Notes under the pieces: model-generated
What the model saw: only the letters and a program-made list of their open reading frames with translations
What the model was told of the DNA's origin: nothing
The model's database searches: none
Shown here: piece by piece, positions 8,218-17,362 of the stretch
How positions within the stretch are numbered: the first letter of the stretch is position 1
Layout of the letters: each line of letters starts with the position of its first letter
NCBI RefSeq assembly: GCF_037023755.1
Contig: NZ_CP146100.1
Coordinates: 4,557,501 to 4,621,500 of the forward strand
DNA length: 64,000 bases
Direction of reading: 5' to 3'
Source: Saccharopolyspora sp. SCSIO 74807
Lineage (GTDB): Bacteria; Actinomycetota; Actinomycetes; Mycobacteriales; Pseudonocardiaceae
Translations under genes and position numbers: made by a program

Positions 8218-9528
8218 ATGTCGAACTCCACGAGCATGTCGAACCCGGCGCGCATCGCCGAAGTCCGCGTCACCCCCATCCTGATCAGCGACCCACCGCT
8301 GCTGAACGTGCAGGGCGTGCACCAGCCCTACACGCCGCGCACGATCGTCGAAGTCGTCACCGGCTCCGGAGCGAGCGGCATCGGTGAGACCTACGGCGAC
8401 ACCGACTACCTCAAGATCGCCCAGGCATTCGGGCCCGAGCTGGTCGGCGCGCCGCTGACCGCGCGCAACGACCTGTTCCGGCTGGTTTCGGCCGCGGCGG
8501 CGCAAGTGCGGACCGCCGAGCTGGACAACACCGTCGTCGCCGAGGGCCTGCGCGGCTCGCGGACGCAGCACAAATTGGTGCACAGCGTGGTTTCCGCGTT
8601 CGAGGTGGCGATGCTGGACGCGCTCGGGCACGAGACCGGGATGCCGGTGCACGCGCTGCTCGGCGGCAAGGTGCGCGACCGCGTGGAATACAGCGGTTAC
8701 CTGTTCTACCGCTGGGCCGAGCATCCGGGCGAAGGAGAACCGTCCGACGACTGGGGCGCCGCGCTCGACCCGGCGGGCGTTGTCGCGCAGGCGCAGCGCT
8801 TCGCCGACCGCTACGGGTTCCGCTCGTTCAAGCTCAAAGGCGGCGTGTTCGAGCCGAAGCAGGAAGTCGCCGCGATCCACGCGCTGCGCGAGGCGTTCCC
8901 GGACGCGCCGCTGCGGCTGGACCCGAACGGGGCGTGGTCGGTCTCGACGAGCCTGGAAGTGGCCGCCGCGCTGGAAGGCGTCGCGGAGTACCTGGAGGAC
9001 CCGACCGCCGGGACCACGTCGATGGCCGAGGTCGCCGAGCGGACCAGCCTGCCGCTGGCCACGAACATGTGCGTCACCGCGGTCGAAGAGGTAGCCGAGG
9101 CGTTCACCCGCGACGCGGTGCAGGTCGTGCTCTCCGACCACCACTACTGGGGCGGGCTGCGCGCCACCCAGGACCTGGCGGCGGTGTGCCGGACCTTCGG
9201 GCGCGAGCTGTCCATGCACTCCAACACGCACCTCGGCATCAGCCTGGCCGCGATGACCCACGTGGCCGCGACGATCCCGGAACTCGGCTACGCCTGCGAC
9301 ACGCACCGGCCTTGGCAGACCGAGGACGTCATCACCGTCCCGCACACCTTCACCGGCGGTGCGGTCGAGGTCACCGACACCCCGGGGCTCGGCGTGGCGC
9401 TGGACCGCGATTCGCTAGCGCGGCTGCACCAGCGCTGGCTGGACAGCGACGTGCGCGGCCGCGACGACGCCGCAGCGATGCGGCGCGTCCATCCGGAGTG
9501 GACATCGCCGAGCTTCCCCGTCTGGTAA
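8218..9528 (+). CDS. gudD: Glucarate dehydratase (enolase superfamily)
   Basis: A 436-residue enolase-superfamily enzyme that dehydrates D-glucarate to 5-dehydro-4-deoxy-D-glucarate. The KxK base motif is FKLKGG (Lys205, Lys207). The metal ligands fit Asp235 (LDPNGAW), Glu260 (LEDP) and Asn283 (ATNMC), and the catalytic histidine fits HSNTHLGIS (His334). The length and motif order agree with GudD of E. coli. ATG 8218 is preceded by CGGAGG. It lies between kdgD and the MFS transporter, all on one strand with short gaps, so the three form an uptake and degradation unit. Idarate could also be a substrate, as in other GudD enzymes. Confidence 0.93.
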   Translation: MSNSTSMSNPARIAEVRVTPILISDPPLLNVQGVHQPYTPRTIVEVVTGSGASGIGETYGDTDYLKIAQAFGPELVGAPLTARNDLFRLVSAAAAQVRTAELDNTVVAEGLRGSRTQHKLVHSVVSAFEVAMLDALGHETGMPVHALLGGKVRDRVEYSGYLFYRWAEHPGEGEPSDDWGAALDPAGVVAQAQRFADRYGFRSFKLKGGVFEPKQEVAAIHALREAFPDAPLRLDPNGAWSVSTSLEVAAALEGVAEYLEDPTAGTTSMAEVAERTSLPLATNMCVTAVEEVAEAFTRDAVQVVLSDHHYWGGLRATQDLAAVCRTFGRELSMHSNTHLGISLAAMTHVAATIPELGYACDTHRPWQTEDVITVPHTFTGGAVEVTDTPGLGVALDRDSLARLHQRWLDSDVRGRDDAAAMRRVHPEWTSPSFPVW

Positions 9529-9576
9529 CGCCAGCGGCCGGTTGGCCGCGCCGCACAAGAAAAATCGGAGACGTCA

Positions 9577-10902
9577 ATGACGACGGTGCCGCCTTCGTCC
9601 ACTGCGGACGACCCAGCGCTGCGCAGCGCGGTGCGCAAGTTCTTCCGCCGCATGATCCCGCTCGTGGTGCTGATGCTGATCATCAACCAGATGGACCGCA
9701 CGAACATCGGGTTCGTGCGCGCGGACCTGGAGGCCGATCTGGGCATCGGGGCCGCCGCCTACGGGCTCGGCGCCGGGCTGTTCTTCGTCGCCTACGCCAT
9801 CTTCGAAGTGCCCAGCAACATGCTCATGGAGCGCTTCGGCGCGCGGGTCTGGCTGACCCGGATCATGATCAGCTGGGGCGTGGTGGTGTTCCTGATGTCG
9901 TTCATCACCAACCCCGCCACGTTCTACCTCATGCGGTTCCTGCTGGGCGTGGCCGAAGCCGGCTTCTTCCCCGGCGTCATGTACTACTTCACCCGCTGGC
10001 TGCCGGACCGCTACCGCGGGCGGGCGACGGCGATCTTCCTGGCAGGCTCGGCGGGGGCCTACGTCGTCACCGGGCCGGTCACCGGCGGCCTGCTGGAACT
10101 GGACGGGGTCGCCGGGCTGGCGGGCTGGAAGTGGATGTTCCTGTCCCAGGGCGCGCTTTCGGTGCTGATCGGCATCGTCGCGGCGTTCTTCCTGGTCTCC
10201 CGGATCCCCGAGGCCAAGTGGCTCTCGGCGCAGGAGAGATCGGCGCTGTCGGCCGCGGTGGCCGCCGACGACGCGAACCGGCAAGCCGCCGGAGCGCGCA
10301 CGTCCAAGGCGCGGTTGCTGCTGGAACCGCAGGTTCTGCTGCTGTGCTTCATCTTCTTCGCGATTTCGCTGACCGGCTACACCATCACGTTCTGGTTGCC
10401 GAGCCTGGTCGACGGCATCCGCGGGCTGCCCGACTTCGGCGTCGGCGTGGTGAGCGCGATCCCGTGGGCGTGCGCGATCGCCGCGATGTACGGCATGGGG
10501 CGGTTCACCGACCGCACCGGCGTCCGCAAGCCGTACGTCTCGGCGGCGCTGGTCATCGCGGCGATCGGCACGTTCCTGACCACTCTGGGCAGTCCGTGGT
10601 TCGGGGTGGCGGCGATGTGCGTGGCCGCGGTCGGGTTCAAGTGCTCGGCGTCGATCTTCTGGCCGATCGCCCAGCAGGGCCTGGACGGGCGGATCGTCGC
10701 ACCGGGCATCGCGCTGGTGAATTCGCTGGGCAATTTGGGCGGGTTCGTCGCGCCCACGGTCATCGGATTCCTGGAGCAGTCGACCGGCTCGACGACCATC
10801 GGGCTGTACGGGCTGTCGGTCGCTTCGTTGCTCGCGGCGGGTTCGGCCACCCTGATCGGCCGGGGACGCGATCGCGCCGCCGCCGTCCCGGCCGGTTCGT
10901 GA
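9577..10902 (+). CDS. MFS transporter, anion:cation symporter family (probable glucarate permease)
   Basis: A 441-residue protein with about 12 membrane helices. The N-terminal NQMDRTNIGFVRADLEADLG and the following EVPSNMLMERFGARVWLTRI loop are signatures of the ACS family, which includes GudP and phthalate and tartrate permeases. Long loops between helices 6 and 7 are present. Given its place in the operon, D-glucarate (or galactarate) uptake with protons is the likely role; this is inference from context. ATG 9577 has GGAGA upstream. Expression should follow kdgD-gudD from the upstream promoter. Confidence 0.88.
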   Translation: MTTVPPSSTADDPALRSAVRKFFRRMIPLVVLMLIINQMDRTNIGFVRADLEADLGIGAAAYGLGAGLFFVAYAIFEVPSNMLMERFGARVWLTRIMISWGVVVFLMSFITNPATFYLMRFLLGVAEAGFFPGVMYYFTRWLPDRYRGRATAIFLAGSAGAYVVTGPVTGGLLELDGVAGLAGWKWMFLSQGALSVLIGIVAAFFLVSRIPEAKWLSAQERSALSAAVAADDANRQAAGARTSKARLLLEPQVLLLCFIFFAISLTGYTITFWLPSLVDGIRGLPDFGVGVVSAIPWACAIAAMYGMGRFTDRTGVRKPYVSAALVIAAIGTFLTTLGSPWFGVAAMCVAAVGFKCSASIFWPIAQQGLDGRIVAPGIALVNSLGNLGGFVAPTVIGFLEQSTGSTTIGLYGLSVASLLAAGSATLIGRGRDRAAAVPAGS

Positions 10903-11020
10903 CCGCCGCAGCGCCCGTCGGCGCCGCCCGGACCGGGCGATGTGTACGGTTGCAGCGGGAAAGCGGGCGCTGGGAAAAGGGCGCCGTGGCGGCGTTTTCG
11001 CGGTCGCCGGGAAGTGCGGG

Positions 11021-11821
11021 ATGAGCATGGCGGAGGGCCAGAAGGGCGTGCGCGACGTCAAGTCGGCTGCGCGCACCGTGGAAGTGCTGGAAGTGCTCGG
11101 CGCCCTGGAAGGGGAGCCGGTGAACCTGCGCGAACTCGCCGAGCGCACCGGTGTTCCGCGCAGCAGCCTCTACGCGCTGCTGCAGACCTTGGTGGCGCGC
11201 GGCTGGGTGCGCACCGACGCCACCGGCTCGCTCTACGGCATCGGGATGCGTGCGCTGCTGGTCGGCACGTCCTACATCGACGGTGACCGGCTGGTGGCCG
11301 AGACCAAGCCGTACCTGGACGAGCTGGTCGCCGAACTCGGCGAGACGGTGCACTTCGCCCGGCTGGACGGCGCGGACGTGGTGTACCTGGCCACCCGGGA
11401 GTCCAAGCACCACCTGCGCCCGTTCAGCCGCGTCGGCCGTCGCCTGCCCGCCAGCGCGACGTCGCTGGGCAAAGCGCTGCTTGCGGAGCGCGACGCGGCG
11501 GAAGTGGCCGCGCTGCTACCGGATCCGCTGCCGATGTTCACCGAGGCCACGCTGGACCGCGACGGACTGCGCTCGGACCTGGCCGCGACCCGCGAGCGCG
11601 GCTACGCGGTGGAGGACGGCGAAAGCAACCTCGGGGTGCACTGCATCGGGGTGGCGCTGCGCTACGACGAGCCCGCCCAGGACGCGATCAGTTGCTCGGT
11701 GCCGACCGCGCGGGTGACGCCGGAGTTCGAGCGCGAAGCCGTGCGGCACCTGCTGCGCGTCCGGGACGCGATCGAGCGGGCCGCCCGCAGCTGGCCGCGC
11801 TCGCAGGTGTCCTGGCGCTGA
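11021..11821 (+). CDS. IclR family transcriptional regulator
   Basis: A 266-residue regulator with an N-terminal winged helix-turn-helix (about residues 8-70, NLRELAERTGVPRSSLYALL) and a C-terminal IclR effector domain (about 85-255) with the typical SRVGRRLPASATSLGKALLA and LEDGESNLGVHCIG-like blocks. I chose ATG 11021; a GTG at 10940 would add an unrelated 27-residue tail. IclR regulators commonly control sugar-acid and aromatic catabolism. It closes the glucarate gene set, 118 bases after the transporter, and probably binds the inverted repeat at 7189-7229, with glucarate or its dehydration product as ligand. That link is inference. Confidence 0.88.
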   Translation: MSMAEGQKGVRDVKSAARTVEVLEVLGALEGEPVNLRELAERTGVPRSSLYALLQTLVARGWVRTDATGSLYGIGMRALLVGTSYIDGDRLVAETKPYLDELVAELGETVHFARLDGADVVYLATRESKHHLRPFSRVGRRLPASATSLGKALLAERDAAEVAALLPDPLPMFTEATLDRDGLRSDLAATRERGYAVEDGESNLGVHCIGVALRYDEPAQDAISCSVPTARVTPEFEREAVRHLLRVRDAIERAARSWPRSQVSWR

Positions 11822-11839
11822 TTCGTGCACAGTGGACTC

Positions 11840-11876
11840 ATCCGGTTTTTGCCGTGCCACATCGGCAAAACCGGAT
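11840..11876. terminator. Bidirectional hairpin terminator between iclR and the ferredoxin gene
   Basis: ATCCGGTTTTTGCCG (11840-11854) pairs with CGGCAAAACCGGAT (11863-11876), with one bulged T. It lies between convergent genes. A near direct repeat CACAGTGG(A)CTCAT flanks it at 11828-11841 and 11884-11896. Confidence 0.7.
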
Positions 11877-11952
11877 TACTGTCCACAGTGGCTCATGAAG
11901 CGGTGAATCGCGGTGCGGAACGCATCCCGCACCGCATCCCGCCTCCGCCGCT

Positions 11953-12150
11953 TCAGTCCTGCTCGAGCGAGAGCGCCTGCGCGGGACACACGTCGACCGC
12001 CGTGCGCACCGCCTCCGCGGTCTGCTCGGTGGTGCGTTCGGTCAGCAGCAGGACCGTGCCCTCTTCCTCGTCCTGGTCGAACACGTCGGGCTCGGTGAGC
12101 ACGCACTGCCCGGCCCCGACGCACCGGTCCGTGTCGGCGATGATCCGCAT
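11953..12150 (-). CDS. Ferredoxin, 3Fe-4S type, partner of the P450
   Basis: A 65-residue ferredoxin. The ATG at 12150 is preceded by AGGAGGGA, an excellent ribosome site. It has CVGAGQC near residues 9-15 and a final CPAQAL. The second cysteine of a classical CxxCxxC is alanine (CxxAxxC), which is usual for single-cluster [3Fe-4S] ferredoxins serving actinobacterial P450s. It starts eight bases after the P450 stop and is surely co-transcribed. Its role is to pass electrons from a ferredoxin reductase, not encoded here, to the heme of the P450. Confidence 0.9.
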   Translation of the reverse strand: MRIIADTDRCVGAGQCVLTEPDVFDQDEEEGTVLLLTERTTEQTAEAVRTAVDVCPAQALSLEQD

Positions 12151-12158
12151 GTTCCCTC

Positions 12159-13364
12159 CTACCAGGCCACCGGCAACCGGTGCAGCCCGAAGATGTTCGC
12201 ATCGTTCTTGAACGGTAGCTCGGACACCGCGGCGTCCAGCCGCAACCCGGGAATTCGCCGGAACAGCGTGTCGAACACGATCCGCAGTTCCGCGCGGGCC
12301 AGGTTCTGCCCGAGGCATTGGTGCGGCCCGAAACCGAACGCCAGGTGGTTGCGGGCGCCCCGCTCGACGTCGAGCTCCTCGGGCCGGTCGAACACCTCGG
12401 CGTCCCGGTTGCCGGACAGCGCCAGGCCGATGACGCCCTCGCCGGCCTGGATCAGTCCGCCGCCGATCTCCACGTCCTCCAGCGCGACCCGGGAGGTCGC
12501 GAACTCCGCGATCGTGAAGTAGCGCAGCAGTTCCTCCACGGCGCCCGGGGTCTTGCCCGGATCCGCGGTGATCGCCGCCAGCCGTTCCGGGTTCTCCAGC
12601 AGCATCAAGGTGCCCAGCGAGATCATGTTGGCGGTGGTCTCGTGGCCCGCGATCAGCAGCAGCACCGCCGTCGCGACCAGCGCCTCGACGTCGACTTCGC
12701 CGGCCGCGCGCTGGGCGGCGACCTGCCTGCCCAGCAGATCGTCGGTGGGCTGGGCGACCTTGCCGCGGACGAGTGTGTCCAAATAGGACTTCAGATCGCC
12801 GATCGCGGAACCGCGCTGCTGCGGGGTCGCGTCCCGGTTGAGCAGCGTGGCGCTGCGGGACTGGAAGAAGTCGTGGTCCGCGTAGGGAACCCCCAGCAGT
12901 TCGCAGATCACCAGCGAGGGCACCGGCAGCGACAGCTCGCGCACCAAGTCCGCGTGTGGCGGCCCTGCCAGCATGGCCTCGACGTGCTCGTCGACGATCT
13001 GCTGGACGCGCGGCAGCAGCGCGTTGATCCGCCGGACGGTGAATTCGCCGAGCACCGCCCGGCGCGCGGCGGCGTGCTCGGCTCCGTCCATCGAGATCAT
13101 CGATTTCGGGAACTGCTCGCCCTTGGGCCGTTCGACCTGGAGCGGGAAACCCGGATTGCGGCGGTCCGAGCTGAACCGCGGATCGGCGAGCATCGTCCGG
13201 ACGTCCTTGTGCCTGGTCAGCACCCGGACCCCGCGGCCGTCCGGCAGTCGGCCGCTGCCGAGGCGGCCCTGCTCGCGAAGCTGCTGGTAGGCGGCGGGCT
13301 GGCGGAACGGGCACTCGCGGGTCATCGGGAAGGACGGTGCTTGGGAGGCGGCGGGGTCGGGCAT
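12159..13364 (-). CDS. Cytochrome P450 (class I, CYP105/107-like)
   Basis: A 401-residue soluble P450. Visible signatures are the I-helix oxygen-binding AGHETTANM, the K-helix ExxR within EELLRYF, and the heme loop FGFGPHQCLGQNLARAEL with Cys350 as axial ligand. ATG 13364 is preceded by AAGGAGCC. The length and the downstream ferredoxin fit actinobacterial CYP105 or related subfamilies, which hydroxylate xenobiotics or secondary metabolites; the substrate is unknown and no biosynthetic cluster is adjacent. It is divergent from a TetR regulator 120 bases away that probably controls it, a common inducible detoxification arrangement. Confidence 0.93.
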   Translation of the reverse strand: MPDPAASQAPSFPMTRECPFRQPAAYQQLREQGRLGSGRLPDGRGVRVLTRHKDVRTMLADPRFSSDRRNPGFPLQVERPKGEQFPKSMISMDGAEHAAARRAVLGEFTVRRINALLPRVQQIVDEHVEAMLAGPPHADLVRELSLPVPSLVICELLGVPYADHDFFQSRSATLLNRDATPQQRGSAIGDLKSYLDTLVRGKVAQPTDDLLGRQVAAQRAAGEVDVEALVATAVLLLIAGHETTANMISLGTLMLLENPERLAAITADPGKTPGAVEELLRYFTIAEFATSRVALEDVEIGGGLIQAGEGVIGLALSGNRDAEVFDRPEELDVERGARNHLAFGFGPHQCLGQNLARAELRIVFDTLFRRIPGLRLDAAVSELPFKNDANIFGLHRLPVAW

Positions 13365-13483
13365 CCCGGCTCCTTATGTGGAGGGAAACAGTCCGGTTAC
13401 TCTCACCCAGGTTAGCGAAGCGGAGGATTTCCATCCACCTGCGTCCGGGTGAGAAGATCCGCGGCGACGAGGAGGAAGATCCC
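13365..13483. promoter_or_regulatory. Divergent control region of the P450 and tetR genes
   Basis: These 119 bases must hold both promoters and the TetR operator. I see only imperfect repeats: GGTTACTC near 13394 and GGTTAGCG near 13412. No clear long palindrome is present, so the operator is not placed. Confidence 0.4.
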
Positions 13484-14122
13484 ATGACGTCCGATTCGAC
13501 AGTGCCGGATACGGCGCTGCGGGCCGACGCCCGCCGCAACCGGATCCAGCTCATCGAGGCCGCGGGCCGCATGTTCGCCGAGCACGGCCCCGACGTCGCG
13601 ATGGAGGAGATCGCCCGCGCGGCCGGGGTGGGCATCGGCACGCTCTACCGCCGCTTCCCGGACCGCGAGGCGTTGATCCGCGGCGTCTGCCAGGACAACT
13701 ACCGCCAGGCGCTGGACGAGGCCCGGCTGGCGCAGCAGGACGAGCCGACCGCGTGGCAGGCGCTGGTGCGGATCGTGCGCCATGTCCGCGCGTTGCAGCT
13801 GAGCGTGCACTTGGCGTTGGTGTCGCCGAAGGTGCACCGGATCATCACCTCCGACGAGCTCAGCGCGCGTTCGCGTGCGGAACTGCTTCGCCTGCTCGAC
13901 GAGGTGGTGCGGGACGCGCAGCGGGAAGGCACGCTGCGCCGCGATGTCGGCACCGGCGACGTGGCCATGCTGTGCTCGCTGCTGCTGCGCGAGAACCTCA
14001 ACCACGAGTTCGGTGGCGACGGGCGCGAGCGGCGGGCGCGGTTGCTGCTGGACGCGCTGCGCACCGGGCCGCCGGAAGGGCTGCCGGGAGATCCGGTCGG
14101 GCTGGCCGACCTGGATTTCTGA
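13484..14122 (+). CDS. TetR/AcrR family regulator
   Basis: A 212-residue protein; ATG 13484 has GAGGAGGAAG upstream, and a longer frame to 13337 overlaps the P450 gene. The N-terminal TetR helix-turn-helix spans about residues 15-65, with AEHGPDVAMEEIARAAGVGIGTLYRRFPDREAL recognisable in parts. The ligand-binding domain is helical and resembles the TetR_C_33 group. It is divergent from the P450/ferredoxin pair, so it most likely represses them and itself, released by a small hydrophobic ligand. That target is inferred from position only. Confidence 0.88.
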   Translation: MTSDSTVPDTALRADARRNRIQLIEAAGRMFAEHGPDVAMEEIARAAGVGIGTLYRRFPDREALIRGVCQDNYRQALDEARLAQQDEPTAWQALVRIVRHVRALQLSVHLALVSPKVHRIITSDELSARSRAELLRLLDEVVRDAQREGTLRRDVGTGDVAMLCSLLLRENLNHEFGGDGRERRARLLLDALRTGPPEGLPGDPVGLADLDF

Positions 14123-14723
14123 ATGCCTGTCTTAGCGGTCGGCTTGCGTGGGCAGTTGCTTCGCGGAACCTCACCCGCCGGTGGTTGCGTTGCGTAGGTG
14201 GGTGGCGGAAGCGGCTGGCGCCGCTTAAAAAAGACCAACACCAGAGCCGAACGTAGGCGTCTCTCCGAGGCGGCCGCCGCCTCCCCGCGGGAGTTCTCCG
14301 GTGCCTGAGCCGATCGCCCGAGCTTCCGGGGTAGCAGACTCGCGGGCGCATGAGCTTTCCGGAGGTCGCCCGCGGGGAGCGGTCACGAGCCCGGCGGCGG
14401 CGCGGTGTCGCCGGGTTCGCGGTGCGGCTGGAACGGCTTCGGCCGCACCCCCAGATCGGCCGAACCCGCTTGCTCTCACGTGGTGGCTCAACTTAGGGCT
14501 GCCGATGGCGCGCGGGAAGTTCATTCTTGCCCAATCGGGCCGCGCGGCGGTAAGAAATTGCCCGGTCGCGCTGTTCAGCGGCGGTTCGCCGGAAAATGAT
14601 CTAGTTCGGCGGCGGGTCGTTCGACCATAGCTCTGCGGAGGCGGAAACGTCACGGACCACCGCCCGGCGGGTTCGATGATCAACACGACGCCGGTGTGCG
14701 GTAGGTTGCCGCGGCGGAGACAG
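14123..14723. other. Long intergenic region, 600 bases, with one strong hairpin
   Basis: No convincing gene. AAGCGGC (14209-14215) pairs with GCCGCTT (14220-14226) and is followed by six A, so it is not a plus-strand terminator. A 109-codon frame starting at 14301 has no ribosome site and a composition unlike its neighbours, so I reject it. The region may hold the promoter of the PucR-like gene. Confidence 0.5.
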
Positions 14724-16232
14724 GTGCGGGTGCGTGAAGTGATCAATTGCGATTCGGGTGCGTCGGCGGCCGAACAGGCCCCCGAAGCGGCACGACCGGA
14801 GGTCGAGCAGCTGCGCGGGCTGCAGGCCGACGCCGCAGCCCCCGGCGGCTTGGCGCTGGTGCTGCGCCGGCTCTCGAGGTTCGTCGGCGGTCCGGCTGCG
14901 CTGCTCGGCCCCGACGACCGCTCGGTGCCGGAGACACCTGCGGTGGACCCGGACCTGTTCGCGGCAGTGCGCGAAGACCTCGGTCGCATCCGGGCGGGCG
15001 GGGCCCGCTCGATCACGTTGCACCAGCGCGACCGGGTGGTCTCCGCGCAGCTGGTCGGTGAGCAGCCGGATGCGCCGATCCTGCTGGTCGCGGCCGAGGA
15101 GACCGCGCTGCGCAGCGCCGGTGAGCTGATCACCGACGCCGCCCGGCTGCTGTGGCTGCGCTGGCGGACCGACTCGGCCCGCGGCGCGCTGCGGCGCGTC
15201 GACGACTCCGTGACGGCGATCCGCGAGGTGGTGCTGCACCTGCTGATGCTGGGCCGCCAGGACGACGCGCAACGGGTCGCCGACACCCTGCGGCCCCGCC
15301 TCCCGGAATCGGTGACGGTGTGCGTGATCGAGTCCGCCGTCTCGGCCCGGGACGCCGTCGTGGCGCGGATCAGCGAGGCCACCGGTGACCGGGCGTGGAT
15401 CGTGCGCTGCCCGGTCTACGTCGAGCACACCATCGTGCTCGCACCGGGCGACCGGCCGGACGGCGCGGTTCGGCAGGTGCGCGGGCTCGCCGCCGAGCAA
15501 CCGGGCGTGCGCGCCGGGGCCAGCCAGGTCGTGCCGTTGCACGACGTCGGCACCGGTTACGCGCAGGCGTTCCACGCGCTCGCGGTCGCGCGCAACGGTT
15601 CCGGAACGGTCGAGGTCTTCACCGCGCAGCGCGACCTGGTGAGCTTGCTGGGCCCGGCCGCCCGGGCGTGGGCCGAACGCACCCTGTCCGGCCTGCTGGA
15701 CTTCGAGCCGCGCCGCGCGCAGGACCCGGACTCCGGCGCGCTGCTGAGCACCCTCGGTTCGTGGCTGAACTTCGGCACCGGCGCCGCCCGCCAGCTCAAG
15801 ATCCACCGCAACACGCTGACCGCGCGGATGCGGCACGTCGAACGCATCCTCGGCAGCGACCTGCGGGACATCGGCACCCAATCGCGGCTGCACCTGGCAC
15901 TGCAACTGCTCGGACCGCCGCGCGGGCTGCGCGCCGCCGACGACGGCACCGAGCTGCTCGAACTGCTCACGACGGCGGAAGTGCGCGCCTGGGCGCACCG
16001 CCAGCTGGCGCCGCTGCTGGCCGCGGAGGGGCATCTGCTGGCGACGCTGCGGGCGTGGCTGGACGGCGACGCCCGGCTGGAGCCGGCCGCAGCGACGCTC
16101 GGCCTGTCGGTTCCCGCGGCGCGCAAACGCCTCCTGCGGATCGAGGGAGTGCTGGAGCGGTCCCTGCTGCACGGCCCGTCGGCCCGGTACGAGCTGTACT
16201 TCGCCTTGCACATCAACGACTCCCCGGACTGA
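14724..16232 (+). CDS. PucR-like regulator with C-terminal HTH_30 domain
   Basis: About 502 residues. The C-terminal 170 residues contain two copies of a PucR-type helix-turn-helix: LKIHRNTLTARMRHVERILG (near residue 365) and a second, weaker one (SVPAARKRLLRIEGVLERSL) near 470. The N-terminal part is a GAF/GGDEF-like sensory region without recognisable ligand residues. GTG 14724 or 14730 with GGAGA upstream is my choice; ATG 14676 is also in frame. PucR proteins often control adjacent catabolic genes, but here the next gene is a DUF574 methyltransferase 117 bases on, so its target is not obvious. Confidence 0.8.
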   Translation: MRVREVINCDSGASAAEQAPEAARPEVEQLRGLQADAAAPGGLALVLRRLSRFVGGPAALLGPDDRSVPETPAVDPDLFAAVREDLGRIRAGGARSITLHQRDRVVSAQLVGEQPDAPILLVAAEETALRSAGELITDAARLLWLRWRTDSARGALRRVDDSVTAIREVVLHLLMLGRQDDAQRVADTLRPRLPESVTVCVIESAVSARDAVVARISEATGDRAWIVRCPVYVEHTIVLAPGDRPDGAVRQVRGLAAEQPGVRAGASQVVPLHDVGTGYAQAFHALAVARNGSGTVEVFTAQRDLVSLLGPAARAWAERTLSGLLDFEPRRAQDPDSGALLSTLGSWLNFGTGAARQLKIHRNTLTARMRHVERILGSDLRDIGTQSRLHLALQLLGPPRGLRAADDGTELLELLTTAEVRAWAHRQLAPLLAAEGHLLATLRAWLDGDARLEPAAATLGLSVPAARKRLLRIEGVLERSLLHGPSARYELYFALHINDSPD

Positions 16233-16349
16233 GCGCGCCGGGCCGCGCGACGCCACCCGCTGGGAGGCACCCGGTTGGGCCGCTCGGCCGTTGTGCCCGA
16301 GTACGCCGCAACCGAACCTCGATGCAGGGGGCGGCGAGGGGAGCGCGCG

Positions 16350-17264
16350 ATGGCACAGGGGGACGAACTCACCGGACGGCAAACGCAGCGGCCGCAGGCC
16401 CGGGAAACCGGCCGCGTCCCCGCCGCGCGAAGAGCGGTGCACGACCGGCGCGGAACCCCGGATGTCCCGTCGCTGCAAGCGATCCCAGGCGTGGACGTCA
16501 CGCACGCCAACCCGGCGCGGATGTACGACTACGCGCTGGACGGCTCGCACAACTTCAAGATCGACCGCGAAGTGGCGGACGCGGTGTTCGCCGTGCTGCC
16601 CACCGGCCCCGCGGTCGCCCGCGCCAACCGGGCGTTCTTGCGCCGTGCTGTCGAACATTGCACCGAGGCGGGCATCGACCAGTTCCTCGATCTCGGCTCC
16701 GGCATCCCCACCAGCGGAAACACCCACGAGATCGCGCAGGCCCGCAATCCGGGCGCGCGCGTCGTCTACGTCGACAACGAGCCGGTGGCCGCCGCGCACA
16801 CCAGCCACCTGCTGGAGCGCAACGACCGGGCCGCGATGGTGCGGGCCGATCTCCGCGACCCGGCCGCGGTGCTGGAGGCGGAACCGGTGCGGCGGCTGCT
16901 CGACTTCACCCGGCCCGTCGCGGTGCTCATGGTCGCCGTGCTGCACTACATCGGCGACGACGAGGGCTTGCCGGACCTGCTGGCGGCCTACCGGTTGCGC
17001 TGCGCAGCGGGCAGTCGCCTGGTCATCTCGCACACCACGCAGGACCGCAAGCCCGAGGTCGCCGGTGCGCTGCGCGACGTGCTCGCACGCGCGGGAACCG
17101 AGGTGACCCACCGCGATCGCGGTGCGGTGCGGGAGCTGTTCACCGGCTGGCGGCTGCTCGAACCCGGCGTGGTGTGGACCCCGCAGTGGCGCGCGGTGCC
17201 CGCACCGGGTGAGCGACCGGCGGACTCCGAGACCTGGTGCGGAGTGGCCGAACTAGGCCTTTGA
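16350..17264 (+). CDS. SAM-dependent methyltransferase, DUF574 (Methyltransf_19) family, copy 1
   Basis: A 304-residue protein, ATG 16350 with GAGGGGAG upstream. After about 50 disordered residues the DUF574 domain begins with the family signature NPARMYDYALDGSHNFKIDRE. It then shows the SAM-binding region FLDLGSGIPTSGNTHEIAQ and the acidic VYVDNEPVAAAH loop. The family is almost confined to actinomycetes and is expanded there. Its substrate is unknown, although structures show a Rossmann methyltransferase fold. A second copy is at 21231-22109. It follows the PucR-like gene on the same strand and may be co-transcribed with it. Confidence 0.9.
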   Translation: MAQGDELTGRQTQRPQARETGRVPAARRAVHDRRGTPDVPSLQAIPGVDVTHANPARMYDYALDGSHNFKIDREVADAVFAVLPTGPAVARANRAFLRRAVEHCTEAGIDQFLDLGSGIPTSGNTHEIAQARNPGARVVYVDNEPVAAAHTSHLLERNDRAAMVRADLRDPAAVLEAEPVRRLLDFTRPVAVLMVAVLHYIGDDEGLPDLLAAYRLRCAAGSRLVISHTTQDRKPEVAGALRDVLARAGTEVTHRDRGAVRELFTGWRLLEPGVVWTPQWRAVPAPGERPADSETWCGVAELGL

Positions 17265-17362
17265 GCACGCTGCGCATCCACCCGGCTGCAGTACGTTTCG
17301 TTCGCTCGTGCACGGAAACCCGGTGGTTGTCTGACACGGGACCGGACAGGAGGTGAGCGGCC

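Noticed and set aside
13337-14122. Longer TetR gene starting at 13337
   Set aside because: It would overlap the P450 start on the other strand, while ATG 13484 has a strong ribosome site and the family N-terminus.
14209-14232. Hairpin AAGCGGC/GCCGCTT followed by A residues as a terminator
   Set aside because: On the plus strand the tract is A, not T, and on the minus strand the T tract precedes the hairpin, so it is not an intrinsic terminator in either direction.
14301-14630. A 109-codon plus-strand frame in the long gap before the PucR-like gene
   Set aside because: No ribosome site, arginine-rich and irregular composition; it ends before the PucR-like start and looks like random open frame in GC-rich DNA.
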